64,000 bases of DNA. It comes from Xanthomonas campestris pv. phormiicola. GTDB taxonomy: Bacteria; Pseudomonadota; Gammaproteobacteria; Xanthomonadales; Xanthomonadaceae. The notes beneath the pieces were generated by a model, which ran no database searches, was not told the origin of the DNA, and worked only from the letters and a program-made list of their open reading frames with translations. Position 1 is the stretch's first letter, and the number at the start of each line of letters is the position of its first letter. Below are positions 1-7,276 of this stretch, piece after piece. Position numbers and translations under genes: made by a program. The stretch covers positions 124,001-188,000 of the forward strand of contig CP102593.1 of NCBI GenBank assembly GCA_025666215.1, written 5' to 3'.

Positions 1-90
1 GCGTGCGCTCGCTGATGGCTGACGGCGATGCTTTCAGTCTTGCTATGAAGCCCTTGCCCTTGCCTGCGGTGTCGCGGCTCTGGTCATGAC

Positions 91-115
91 GAGGTATATA
101 CTTTTGCAGTACCTC
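91..115 (+). promoter_or_regulatory. Promoter/operator of the first toxin-antitoxin pair
   Basis: An inverted repeat, GAGGTA-N13-TACCTC, surrounds a good -10 hexamer TATACT at 97-102, which itself overlaps the palindrome GTATATAC. I see no good -35 box. The site ends 16 bases before the antitoxin ATG. Autorepression by the antitoxin is the usual pattern for such modules and is inferred here. Confidence 0.5.
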
Positions 116-131
116 AGGCCGGAGATCAGCC

Positions 132-410
132 ATGTCGAAACAAGCCGTGTTCACCATGAAGCTTGAGCCCGAATTGCGCGACGAATTCGTTGCCGAGGCC
201 GAGGCAGTGCATCGGCCGGCCTCGCAGGTGCTGCGGGAACTGATGCGTGAGTTCGTGCAACGTCAGCGCGAATCGCGCGAGTACGAAGCGTTCCTGCGCA
301 GCAAAGTGGAGGCCGGTCGCGTCTCGATGCATGCCGGACAAGGACAGCCGAACGAGGAGGTCGAGGCCGCGTTTGCCGCGCGCCGGGCCAGCGTGACGCA
401 CAGCAGATGA
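132..410 (+). CDS. ParD/CopG-like antitoxin
   Basis: This 92-residue acidic protein is the likely antitoxin of a type II pair. The first 45 residues fit a ribbon-helix-helix DNA-binding domain: a beta strand (AVFTMKLEPEL) followed by helices containing RPASQVLRELMREFV. The C-terminal half is charged and probably wraps the toxin. A GGAG ribosome-binding site lies 7 bases before the ATG. The stop overlaps the start of the toxin gene by four bases (ATGA), the arrangement expected for translational coupling. The family call is by pattern; ParD, StbD and RelB subfamilies cannot be separated by eye. It probably represses its own promoter at 91-115. Confidence 0.75.
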   Translation: MSKQAVFTMKLEPELRDEFVAEAEAVHRPASQVLRELMREFVQRQRESREYEAFLRSKVEAGRVSMHAGQGQPNEEVEAAFAARRASVTHSR

Positions 411-691
411 GGGTCGTCTGGACGCCCGAGGCGCAGCAGGATCGCGGCGATATCTGGGAGCATATTGCGGCCGATAACCCGAAGGCGGCTGTCCGGTTGG
501 ACGAATTATTCAGCGAGGCGGCGCTTACCTTGGAGCGTCACTCCATGCTCGGTCGAGCGGGAAGGATCGCGGGCACGCGCGAACTGATCCCGCACGAGCA
601 TTATTGCCTGGTCTACGAGATAGATGGCGAAACGGTGTGGATACTGGCGTTGATCCACACTGCGCGCCTGTGGCCACCCTTACGGGATTGA
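407..691 (+). CDS. RelE/ParE-family toxin
   Basis: This 94-residue protein has the usual length and layout of ParE/RelE toxins: an N-terminal strand and helix (VVWTPEAQQDRGDIWEHIA), the GRAGRIAGTRELIPHEHYCLVYEI core, and a C-terminal strand (VWILALIHTARLWP). The GR-x-G-x-x-GTREL and HTARLWP patterns are typical of ParE rather than mRNA-cleaving RelE, which would suggest gyrase as target; that is inference. The reading frame is intact. It is co-transcribed with the antitoxin through an ATGA overlap. The module sits at the window edge, so its left genomic context is not visible. Confidence 0.8.
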   Translation: MRVVWTPEAQQDRGDIWEHIAADNPKAAVRLDELFSEAALTLERHSMLGRAGRIAGTRELIPHEHYCLVYEIDGETVWILALIHTARLWPPLRD

Positions 692-702
692 GCCAGGGAT
701 TG

Positions 703-793
703 GGAGGTGCGGCGCAGCCTCGTACCCAAACCCAGCGAGACGCTTCGCGCCGTACCCTCACCCCAACCCCTCTCCCAATGGGAGAGGGGCTAA
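703..793. repeat. Dispersed CCCTCTCCC-hairpin repeat (copy 1)
   Basis: This is a roughly 90-base element ending in the hairpin CCCCTCTCCC-AATG-GGAGAGGGG. It matches, in inverted orientation, the elements at 23514-23788 and 49412-49495, including the shared inner part CGCGAAGCGTCTCGC. It lies between two convergent genes and may double as a terminator. Confidence 0.75.
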
Positions 794-801
794 GGCGGCT
801 G

Positions 802-1521
802 TTACTTTTTCCAGAACTGCCATTTCGGCGCCGGCTTTTCCGCCGCCGTCGTGGGGGCTTGCTGCGGCGCCAGGCTGCCTTGTAATTGGGTCAAGCGATC
901 CAGCGCATCGAAGGCAAGGGTGATCCGGCTGCCGCCGCGCGTGGCCACGGTCTGCCCGGGCTCGCGCCGCAGCGCATACCCCTGGTCGTCGAGAAAGCCT
1001 TCGGTCATCGCCCGATGATCGAGCGGGAACTGCGCGACCAATTGCCCGAGCAGGCTGAGCACGCGCGGATCGTCGCATGGCGCGAACACCGCGGCGGGGA
1101 CGTCGTCGAGCACGAAGAACAGCGCGCCGCCGCGGTACGGGCCGCGGTAATAGCAGCGCGCACTCAGCGCGGCGGCGAGCAGGGCAATCGTATGGCCGTC
1201 GTCGTCCAGCGGCAGCGACGCGGTGGCCAGCTCGGCCAGACCGTCGCGCTCGCCGCACTCGCGCAGTGCGTTGGCCGCGACCAGCAGGTTCTCCGGCAGC
1301 TCGCTGGCGGTGTTGGCCCAGGCCCACAGCCAACTGGCGCTGTCCTCGGCGGCGCTGCCCAGCAATTGCACCGGGAAGTGCAGGTCGTCGCCGAAGTGCG
1401 CGATCCCCTCGGCCAGATCCAGGCGCCAGCCGCGTTCGCCGAGCAGGTCGGCCAGCGCCATCTGCCGGGCGAAGGCGGTGCCGATGTGGCGCGCCAGCAG
1501 GGCCTGGAAGGACGGCGTCAC
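802..1521 (-). CDS. DUF6882-like protein
   Basis: This 239-residue soluble protein has no signal peptide. It carries the WLWAWANTASELPENL and FPVQLLGSAAEDSASW patterns that I associate with the DUF6882 family, whose function is unknown. The last residues are Lys-rich (KPAPKWQFWKK). The GTG start is chosen because it overlaps the TGA of the upstream permease (GTGA), implying translational coupling; nearby ATG starts lie in other frames. Being the last gene of this minus-strand unit, it is followed by a hairpin repeat at 703-793. No catalytic motif is visible. Confidence 0.65.
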   Translation of the reverse strand: MTPSFQALLARHIGTAFARQMALADLLGERGWRLDLAEGIAHFGDDLHFPVQLLGSAAEDSASWLWAWANTASELPENLLVAANALRECGERDGLAELATASLPLDDDGHTIALLAAALSARCYYRGPYRGGALFFVLDDVPAAVFAPCDDPRVLSLLGQLVAQFPLDHRAMTEGFLDDQGYALRREPGQTVATRGGSRITLAFDALDRLTQLQGSLAPQQAPTTAAEKPAPKWQFWKK

Positions 1522-2942
1522 TGCCGCGTCTGCTCGCCTTGCAGCAGGCTGTGGCGCCGCCCGTACAGCAGGTAGGCGACCACGCCGATCGCGTTCCACA
1601 ACGCGAACCACTTCTGCGTGGTGTGCGGCAGGCTCCAGAACAGGTACAGGCAGCCGCCGATCGCCAGCGGGGCGACCACCCAGGCCAGCGGCGTGCGGAA
1701 CTTGCGCTCGCGGCCGGGCTCGCGCACGCGCAGCACCAGCAGGCACGCGGCCACCGCGATGAACGCGGCCAGGGTGCCGGCGTTGGCCAGCGCGGCGATT
1801 TCGTCCAGCCGCGCCACGCCGGCCAGCGCCGCGACCAAAATCGCGGTGAACAGCGTGGTCGCCACCGGCGTGCCGGTGCGCGCGCTGACCTTGGACAGGC
1901 CGCGCGGCAGCAGCCCGTCGCGCGACATCACGAAGAAGATCCGGCTCTGTCCGTACAGGAACGCCAGCAGCACCGTCGGCAGCGCGATCACCGCCGCCGC
2001 GGCGATCAGCGTAGCCGCCTTGCCCTGGCCGAGTTCGCGCAGGATCAGCGCCAGCGGCTCGGCGCTCTGGCCGAACACCGTGTAGCTCATCGCACCGACC
2101 GCCGACAGCGCCACCAGCACGTAGATCAGGGTGCAGCCGACCATCGAGCCGAGGATGCCGATCGCCAGGTCGCGCTCGGGCTTCTTGGTTTCCTCGGCGG
2201 CGGTGGAGATCGCGTCGAAGCCGTAGAAGGCGAAGAAGATGATCGCCGCGGCGGCCATCACCCCGCGCTCCACGCCGTCGGCGCCCATCGATTTGGCGAA
2301 GCCGAACGGCATGAACGGCTCCATCCGCGCGCTGTCGAAATGCGGCAGCGCGATCACCACGAACACGGTCAGGGCGACGATCTTCACCGCCACCAGCACC
2401 GCGTTGACCGTAGCGCTGGCCTGGGTGCCGAGCATCAGCATGCCGGCGACCACGAAGGTGATCAGCACCGCCGGCAGGTTGACCACGCCGCCGGCGTGCG
2501 GCCCGGCGGTCAGCCACAGCGGCAGGTCCACGCCCACGCCCTTGAGGAAGCCGACCGCATAGCCCGACCAGCCCACCGCCACCGTGCTGACCACCAGCGA
2601 GTACTCCAGGATCAGGCTCCAGCCGACCACCCAGGCGATGCTCTCGCCGAGCGCGATGTAGCTGTAGGTGTAGGCGCTGCCGGCGGCCGGCATCAGCGTC
2701 GCCATCTCCGCGTAGGCCAGCGCGGCGCAGGCGCAGATCGCCCCGGCCACCGCGAACGACAGCAGCACCGCCGGCCCGGCCAGGTGCGCGCCGACCCCGA
2801 TCAGGGTGTAGATGCCGGTGCCGACGATCGCGCCGATGCCCAGCGCCACTAGGTGCGGCCAGCTCAGCGTGGGCACCAGCCGGCGCCCCGCTTCGTGGAC
2901 GGTGACCAGATCGAGCGACTTGCGCCGGAACAGGAACGACAT
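1518..2942 (-). CDS. APC-family (cationic) amino-acid permease
   Basis: This is a 474-residue inner-membrane transporter of the amino acid-polyamine-organocation superfamily. The first membrane segment carries the hallmark GIGAIVGTGIYTLIG, followed by about 11 more hydrophobic segments. ATLMPAAGSAYTY and FAFYGFDAISTAAEETKKPERDLAIGI match the YfnA/CAT-type cationic amino-acid transporter branch. The ATG before SFLFRRKS is preferred over an upstream one because the family normally starts with a short basic cytoplasmic N-terminus. The substrate cannot be read from the sequence. It overlaps the next gene downstream by four bases. Confidence 0.85.
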   Translation of the reverse strand: MSFLFRRKSLDLVTVHEAGRRLVPTLSWPHLVALGIGAIVGTGIYTLIGVGAHLAGPAVLLSFAVAGAICACAALAYAEMATLMPAAGSAYTYSYIALGESIAWVVGWSLILEYSLVVSTVAVGWSGYAVGFLKGVGVDLPLWLTAGPHAGGVVNLPAVLITFVVAGMLMLGTQASATVNAVLVAVKIVALTVFVVIALPHFDSARMEPFMPFGFAKSMGADGVERGVMAAAAIIFFAFYGFDAISTAAEETKKPERDLAIGILGSMVGCTLIYVLVALSAVGAMSYTVFGQSAEPLALILRELGQGKAATLIAAAAVIALPTVLLAFLYGQSRIFFVMSRDGLLPRGLSKVSARTGTPVATTLFTAILVAALAGVARLDEIAALANAGTLAAFIAVAACLLVLRVREPGRERKFRTPLAWVVAPLAIGGCLYLFWSLPHTTQKWFALWNAIGVVAYLLYGRRHSLLQGEQTRQ

Positions 2943-3084
2943 GCGGGCCTCGGGGAGCGACAGGACAAGCCGGCGAGTGTCGCCCAATGCGGTGCAGCAA
3001 TGCTATGCCCGGGCATCTTGTGCGGCGCCGAGGTGGCCGCCGTTGTCGCCCTCGCGGCATGCGGCCGCCGCGCTGCGGCGGGCG

Positions 3085-3708
3085 CTACAGCCCGATCCGC
3101 TCGGCCAGCCGTACCAGTTCGGCGAGCGAGCCCGCTTTCATCTTGCGCATCGCCTGGCCGCGCCGCACCTTCACCGTGATCTCGCTCAGCTGCAGGCGCG
3201 CGGCGACCTGCTTGTTCAGCAGCCCCTGCACCACCAGCCGGGTCACCTCCTGCTCGCCCGCGGTCAGCGTCGCCCAGCGCCCGCGCAGGTCGGCCAGCGC
3301 GGCCTCGCGCTGGCGGCGCTCGCGGTCGCGGGCGATGCCGTGCTGGATCGCGTCGAGCAGGTCCTGGTCGCGGAACGGCTTGGTGAGGAACTCGATCGCG
3401 CCGTTCTTCATCGCTTCCACGCTCATCGCGATGTCGCCGTGGCCGGTGATGAAGATGGTCGGCAGGTTCAGTCCGGTCTCGAGCAGTTGCCGGTGGAATT
3501 CCATGCCGCTCTGCCCGGGCATGCGGATGTCCAGCACCATGCAGCTGGGCGCGTCGGCCAGCGGGTGCTGCAGGAATTCGCGGCTGGAGCCGAACGCGTG
3601 CACCTGCAGGTCGACCGAGGCGAACAGGTCTTCCAGCGCGGCGCGGATCGAGGCGTCGTCGTCGATCAGGTACACCACCGGGCGCTGTTCGGACAGCGGC
3701 AGGTTCAT
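3085..3708 (-). CDS. FixJ-type response regulator
   Basis: This 207-residue transcription factor has an N-terminal receiver domain: acidic pocket LIDDD at residues 14-18, phosphoacceptor Asp60 in MVLDIRMPG, and Lys110 in FLTKPF. A C-terminal LuxR-type helix-turn-helix follows (LTAGEQEVTRLVVQGLLNKQVAARLQLSEITVKVRR). Spacing and motifs match FixJ/TodT/StyR-type regulators. The start codon overlaps the stop of the histidine kinase gene (ATGA), so the two form a cognate pair. Targets are unknown; the neighbouring permease, 142 bases downstream, is a candidate on position only. Confidence 0.9.
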   Translation of the reverse strand: MNLPLSEQRPVVYLIDDDASIRAALEDLFASVDLQVHAFGSSREFLQHPLADAPSCMVLDIRMPGQSGMEFHRQLLETGLNLPTIFITGHGDIAMSVEAMKNGAIEFLTKPFRDQDLLDAIQHGIARDRERRQREAALADLRGRWATLTAGEQEVTRLVVQGLLNKQVAARLQLSEITVKVRRGQAMRKMKAGSLAELVRLAERIGL

Positions 3709-4787
3709 GGGCGTGCTCCCGGTTTTGCGATCGGCAGGCAGACGCCGAACACCGCGCCGCAGGGGCTGCGCGGCGCGGCCCAGATCCGCCCGCCGCTGGC
3801 CTCGACGATGCTGCGGCTGATGCTCAGGCCGATCCCGATGCCGTCGGGCTTGGTGGTCCAGAACGCGTCGAACAGGCGCGCCTGCGCCTCGGCCGACAGG
3901 CCGACGCCGGCATCGGCCACGGTCAGCCGCACCGAACCGGCATCCTCCTGCGCGGAGCCGATCAGGATCGACCGCGCATCGGCCGGCGTGCCCGCCATCG
4001 CCTCCATCGCGTTCAGCAACAGATTGACCACCACCTGCTGGATCTGCACCCGATCGGCCAGCACCGGCGGCAGCGCCGGCGCCAGTTCCACCCGCACCGC
4101 GATGGCGTTGCGCTCCAGCTCGCCGCGCGACAGCGCCAGCACGTCCAGCACCGCGGCGTTGAGGTCGAACGCGCGCTTGCGTGGCGCCTCGCCCTTGCTG
4201 AGGCTGCGGATCCGCGCGATCACCTCGCTGGCGCGATTGGCGTCGTCGAGGATCCGCTGCAGCGCCGCCTGCGCCCGCTCCAGGTTCGGCGGCTGCTGGC
4301 CGAGCCAGCGCTGGCAGGCGTTGCCGCTGGTGACGATGGCGGCCAGCGGCTGGTTGACCTCGTGCGCGATCGAGGCGGTCAGGCTGCCCAGGCTGCGCGC
4401 GCGCGCCAGACGCAGCAGCTGCGCCTGTGCCGCGTGTGCGGCGGCCTTGGCGCGCTCCATCTGCACCGCGATGGAGGTGGTCACCGCCACCACCACGATG
4501 CTGATCACCGAGTTGATCACGCCCACCCGGTACGCGCCGGCGGAGCTGAGCTGGAAGCTGAGCACGATCAGCACGATGCAGGCGCCGGCGAGCAGCAGCA
4601 TGCCGAGGCGGGTGAGCAGCCGTACCGCGACCAGGATGACCACGGTATAGAACAGCGCGGCGGCGACCCCGTAATCGGTCAGCGTATCGGCGGCGAAGAT
4701 CGCGCCCAGCGCCAGCAGCAGCACCGCCAGCGCGAGCAGGCGGCGATGCGGCGAGGGCGAGGTGAAGCAGCGGGTCATCGGCGTCAT
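3705..4787 (-). CDS. Membrane sensor histidine kinase
   Basis: This 360-residue kinase has four N-terminal membrane segments (about residues 17-110) with almost no periplasmic loop, so it probably senses a membrane or intracellular cue. The HisKA helix contains the phosphorylated His142 in SIAHEVNQPLAA. The HATPase_c domain follows with the N box (VVNLLLNAMEAM), G1 (VADAGVGL), F box (FDAFWTTK) and G2 (GIGIGLSISRSIVE). The HEVNQP form is typical of FixL-like kinases, matching the FixJ-type partner. The start at MTPMTR puts a short basic segment before the first helix; an upstream in-frame ATG at 4862 would overlap the mgtC-like gene. Confidence 0.88.
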   Translation of the reverse strand: MTPMTRCFTSPSPHRRLLALAVLLLALGAIFAADTLTDYGVAAALFYTVVILVAVRLLTRLGMLLLAGACIVLIVLSFQLSSAGAYRVGVINSVISIVVVAVTTSIAVQMERAKAAAHAAQAQLLRLARARSLGSLTASIAHEVNQPLAAIVTSGNACQRWLGQQPPNLERAQAALQRILDDANRASEVIARIRSLSKGEAPRKRAFDLNAAVLDVLALSRGELERNAIAVRVELAPALPPVLADRVQIQQVVVNLLLNAMEAMAGTPADARSILIGSAQEDAGSVRLTVADAGVGLSAEAQARLFDAFWTTKPDGIGIGLSISRSIVEASGGRIWAAPRSPCGAVFGVCLPIAKPGARP

Positions 4788-4821
4788 GGCGGTGGGCAGG
4801 GGCTGGTGCGGGGCCGCGCAA

Positions 4822-5550
4822 TCAGCCTTCGGCGCCGGCGTTCCAGAACGCCTGTTGTACACCGGCTTCGCCTTCCAGGTGCTGGATCACCGCATCCAGC
4901 TCATCGGCGCGCACCGCGGTCGCGTACAGCGTCGCGGCGATCTCCACGTCGTGCTGGCCGAACGGATGCTGGTCCACCTCGCGCGCCGGGTAGTGCGCGG
5001 CCTCCAGCAACTCGATCAGCCGCTCGCGCACCTCGCCGTGCACGCCGCGGGCGCAGATCACGTAGAACACGTAGGTCGCCTCGATCGAGGATTCCTCCAG
5101 CGGGCGGCGGTTGATCCGGTTCACCACCGGGCGCAGCAGGGTGTTGCTGAGCAGCACGAACACCGCCGCCAGCACCGCCTCGGCGACCAGCCCGGCGCCG
5201 GCGCAGGCGCCGACCGCGCCGGACCCCCACAGGGTGGCGGCGGTGTTGAGCCCGGTGATGTTGGCGCCTTCCTTCATGATCGCCCCGGCGCCGAGGAAAC
5301 CGATGCCGGAGACCACGTAGGCCACCACCTGCACCGCACCCTGGGTGCCGCCATGGATCTCGAACAGGCGGTCGCCGAGCGAGACGAAGATGGCTGCGCC
5401 GACCGCGACCAGGGTATTGGTGCGCAGGCCGGCGGTGCGCTGCCGCACCTGCCGCTCGAAGCCGATGAGCGCGCCCAGCGCGAAGGCGGTGGACAGGCTC
5501 ACCAGGGTGTCGAGCAGCGAGGCGAGATTGAACAGGCGCAGCGCTTCCAT
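4822..5550 (-). CDS. mgtC: MgtC/SapB-family inner-membrane protein
   Basis: This 242-residue protein has the MgtC N-terminal membrane domain: four to five helices with the conserved GALIGFERQVRQRTAGLRTNTLVAVGAAIFV and GIGFLGAGAIMKEG segments. A soluble ACT-like C-terminal domain follows from about residue 160. MgtC proteins support growth at low Mg2+ and survival inside host cells, acting partly on the F-type ATP synthase; this is family knowledge. The start shares one base with the stop of the upstream small gene (TGATG), so translation is probably coupled. The operon leader carries a putative Mg2+-responsive switch described at 5987-6126. Confidence 0.9.
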   Translation of the reverse strand: MEALRLFNLASLLDTLVSLSTAFALGALIGFERQVRQRTAGLRTNTLVAVGAAIFVSLGDRLFEIHGGTQGAVQVVAYVVSGIGFLGAGAIMKEGANITGLNTAATLWGSGAVGACAGAGLVAEAVLAAVFVLLSNTLLRPVVNRINRRPLEESSIEATYVFYVICARGVHGEVRERLIELLEAAHYPAREVDQHPFGQHDVEIAATLYATAVRADELDAVIQHLEGEAGVQQAFWNAGAEG

Positions 5551-5978
5551 CAGCGCGGCGACCGGGGGCGGATCGAATGGGTCATCGCAATGCCTGGGGA
5601 AATGTCGGGCGACAGGGACCGGGCATGATGCGGCAGATGCGTGGCAATCGCGCGTCGCAGCGCCGCCGCCGAATCCGACCACCACCCCAGCATCCTCTGC
5701 CGCCAGCCCGGCAGCATCGCCACGGCGGGACCGGGCTGGCACAGGCGCCGCCGCGCCGGCCGCGACAGGCGCACCAGCACGCGGATGCGGTCCTCGCCGG
5801 GCAGCAGCGACAGCGCATCGGCGAGCACGCGCCCGGGGAAGCGGGACAGGGCCTTGGCGAACGCGCGCACGCCATGGGTGGCGAGCAGCTGGCACAGGAT
5901 GTCGGCGCGGTGCATGGCCACCGCCGCGCGCACGGCGCGGTGCAGGGCACGTTGGAAACGGGACGTGTACAGCAGCAT
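5550..5978 (-). CDS. Small protein with MgtE N-domain-like segment
   Basis: This 142-residue protein is encoded directly upstream of mgtC. Residues about 20-75 (MHRADILCQLL, GRVLADALSLLPGEDR, VRLSRPARRRL) resemble the helical repeats of the cytoplasmic N-domain of the Mg2+ channel MgtE, which senses Mg2+; the match is by eye. The C-terminal third is basic and unstructured-looking, with no membrane segment. The start has a strong AAGGAGG site five bases away, half of it buried in a 9-bp hairpin (5987-6009). The stop overlaps the mgtC start by one base. The call rests on pattern plus context; a basic protein of unknown role is the alternative. Confidence 0.55.
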   Translation of the reverse strand: MLLYTSRFQRALHRAVRAAVAMHRADILCQLLATHGVRAFAKALSRFPGRVLADALSLLPGEDRIRVLVRLSRPARRRLCQPGPAVAMLPGWRQRMLGWWSDSAAALRRAIATHLPHHARSLSPDISPGIAMTHSIRPRSPR

Positions 5979-5986
5979 GAGAACCT

Positions 5987-6009
5987 CCTTCCGGCGTGCT
6001 GCCGGAAGG
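5987..6009 (-). promoter_or_regulatory. Hairpin sequestering the ribosome-binding site
   Basis: On the minus-strand RNA, CCTTCCGGC-AGCAC-GCCGGAAGG forms a perfect 9-bp stem. Its 3' arm contains the first half of the AAGGAGG site of the gene starting at 5978. The 5' arm begins six bases after the leader-peptide stop codon, so a ribosome terminating there would cover it. No U-run follows, so this is not an intrinsic terminator. Confidence 0.7.
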
Positions 6010-6015
6010 GGCGCC

Positions 6016-6126
6016 TCACCCTTGCGGATGGGCGGACGTCTCCGCGGCGGGACCGGGCAAGCGTGAAAAGGACAGCGCAGGCGGGAGCGTGGCGATGGCG
6101 CCACGCGGATGCGGGTCGGGGTCCAT
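6016..6126 (-). CDS. MgtL-like proline-rich leader peptide
   Basis: This 36-codon ORF lies 37 bases upstream of the mgtE-like/mgtC operon. It begins Met-Asp-Pro-Asp-Pro-His-Pro-Arg and contains eight prolines. Enteric MgtL, the leader peptide of mgtA, begins MEPDPTPLPRRR; its alternating acidic-Pro codons destabilise translating ribosomes at low Mg2+ and thereby control the downstream Mg2+ gene. Here a GGAG site sits seven bases before the ATG. An 8-bp hairpin (6087-6106) begins at the seventh codon, and an RBS-masking hairpin follows the stop. The position in front of mgtC makes chance similarity less likely. Regulation is inferred; the peptide is probably a sensor, not a functional product. 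Confidence 0.6.
   Translation of the reverse strand: MDPDPHPRGAIATLPPALSFSRLPGPAAETSAHPQG
6087..6106 (-). promoter_or_regulatory. Stem-loop inside the leader ORF
   Basis: The minus-strand RNA folds GCGTGGCG-CCAT-CGCCACGC, a perfect 8-bp stem with a four-base loop. It starts within codon 7, immediately after the Asp-Pro-Asp-Pro-His codons. A ribosome passing this point would melt it; premature ribosome release at the Asp-Pro codons would let it form. Confidence 0.6.
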
Positions 6127-6454
6127 GGCGGTCTCCGGATGAGGGCGGACGTGCGCGGTTGCGGCGTCGGCGGCGGACGCAGGCGTTGCGGGCGTGGACG
6201 CGGCGGTGGCGCTGGCGCTGCGACAAGACACGGCATCCTCACCCCGCCAACGCTGGCGGCAGTGGGGATGCACGAGGTCTTGCCGCGGTGGCCGGGCTGC
6301 AGCTTCGCGACGCGGCAAAGCTTGGCATACGTGGCCTGGCGACGGCCACCGCGCATGCGGCGCTTTTTCATGGCCATGCGCATCGCCCGCCTATACCAAC
6401 GTATCGCCATGGGCAAACACAGCGCCGCGGCGGCACGCGCTGCGCGGGGAACGG
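6127..6454 (-). other. Upstream leader/promoter region of the mgtC operon
   Basis: I see no convincing gene in these 328 bases. On the minus strand there are two strong palindromes: GTGGCC-N7-GGCCAC at 6331-6349 and TTGCCGCG-N23-CGCGGCAA at 6280-6318. A possible -10 (TATAGG) lies near 6390. A short basic ORF starting at 6378 (MAMKKRRMRG) runs through the region but has no clear ribosome-binding site. A long structured 5' leader is plausible. Confidence 0.4.
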
Positions 6455-7078
6455 TTACGGCATGCCGTTGCGCCCGTGCGCCAGAAAGCCCGGGCGTGCC
6501 GACAGCCGTTCGTAGTACGCCGCCACTGCCGGCAACGGCGGCCGCGCCATCGGCGTGGCCATCCAGCGCTGGGTGGACAGGCCGAGCACGATGTCGGCCA
6601 CGGTGAAATCCGCGCCCGCCGCGTAGGCGCCGGTACGTTGCAGCTGTGCGTCGAGGATGCCCATGTGCCGGTGCCAGCCGGCCACGCCCTGTGCCAGCGC
6701 CTGCGCATCGCGATGCGCGGGGCTGTCGCGGACCAAGGCCATGAACGCGTAGCGCCACGCGTTGTTGAGTTCGCTGGCCTGCCAGTCCATCCACTGCTCG
6801 ACCGTTGCCCGCGCTTGCGGCGCGGTCGGCAGCAGGTCCGCGCGCTGCTGGCGTGCCGCCAGGTAGCGGCAGATGCTGTTGGATTCCCACAGCACGAAGT
6901 CGCCGTCGCGCAGCACCGGCACCAGCGCGTTCGGGTTCAACGCGCGGAACGCCGGCGTGTCCACCGCGGCGAAGCCGGCGCCGTAGGGCAGCTGCTCGAT
7001 CTGCAGGTCCAGCTCCGCGCACAGCCACAGCACCTTGCGCACGTTGATCGAGGACGACTTGCCGTAGAGGGTGAGCAT
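6455..7078 (-). CDS. Glutathione S-transferase family protein
   Basis: This 207-residue cytosolic protein has the two-domain GST layout. Residues 1-80 form the thioredoxin-like domain with the candidate catalytic Ser in YGKSSSINVRKV, the cis-Pro (NALVPVLRDGD) and the glutathione-binding WESNSICRYLA. The helical C-domain holds FTVADIVLGLSTQRW, the N-capping/hydrophobic staple motif. It would conjugate or reduce substrates with glutathione; the substrate is unknown. The start at MLTLYG gives the canonical first beta strand; an in-frame ATG 36 bases upstream would add a basic tail not usual in the family. Confidence 0.88.
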   Translation of the reverse strand: MLTLYGKSSSINVRKVLWLCAELDLQIEQLPYGAGFAAVDTPAFRALNPNALVPVLRDGDFVLWESNSICRYLAARQQRADLLPTAPQARATVEQWMDWQASELNNAWRYAFMALVRDSPAHRDAQALAQGVAGWHRHMGILDAQLQRTGAYAAGADFTVADIVLGLSTQRWMATPMARPPLPAVAAYYERLSARPGFLAHGRNGMP

Positions 7079-7276
7079 GGAGCGCGGGGCCAGGCGGAGC
7101 GGCCGAGCGTGCATCAGGACGCGGCCCTGTGCAATGCAGCCGCGGAGCGGTCGCCGAGATGGCACGTCGTGTGGCGCGCCTGGCTTGCCCCAGCGGCGGG
7201 CCATCCGCGCAGGCACGGCAGTGTGCAGGTCGCCGCATGGCGCAGCGCCTGAGACGCAGCCGGCTACACTGGCGGC

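Noticed and set aside
6127..6454. An M-box (ykoK-type) Mg2+ riboswitch upstream of mgtC
   Set aside because: I could not match the conserved M-box core; the visible structures are simple hairpins and the peptide ORF explains the region better. A covariance-model search would settle it.
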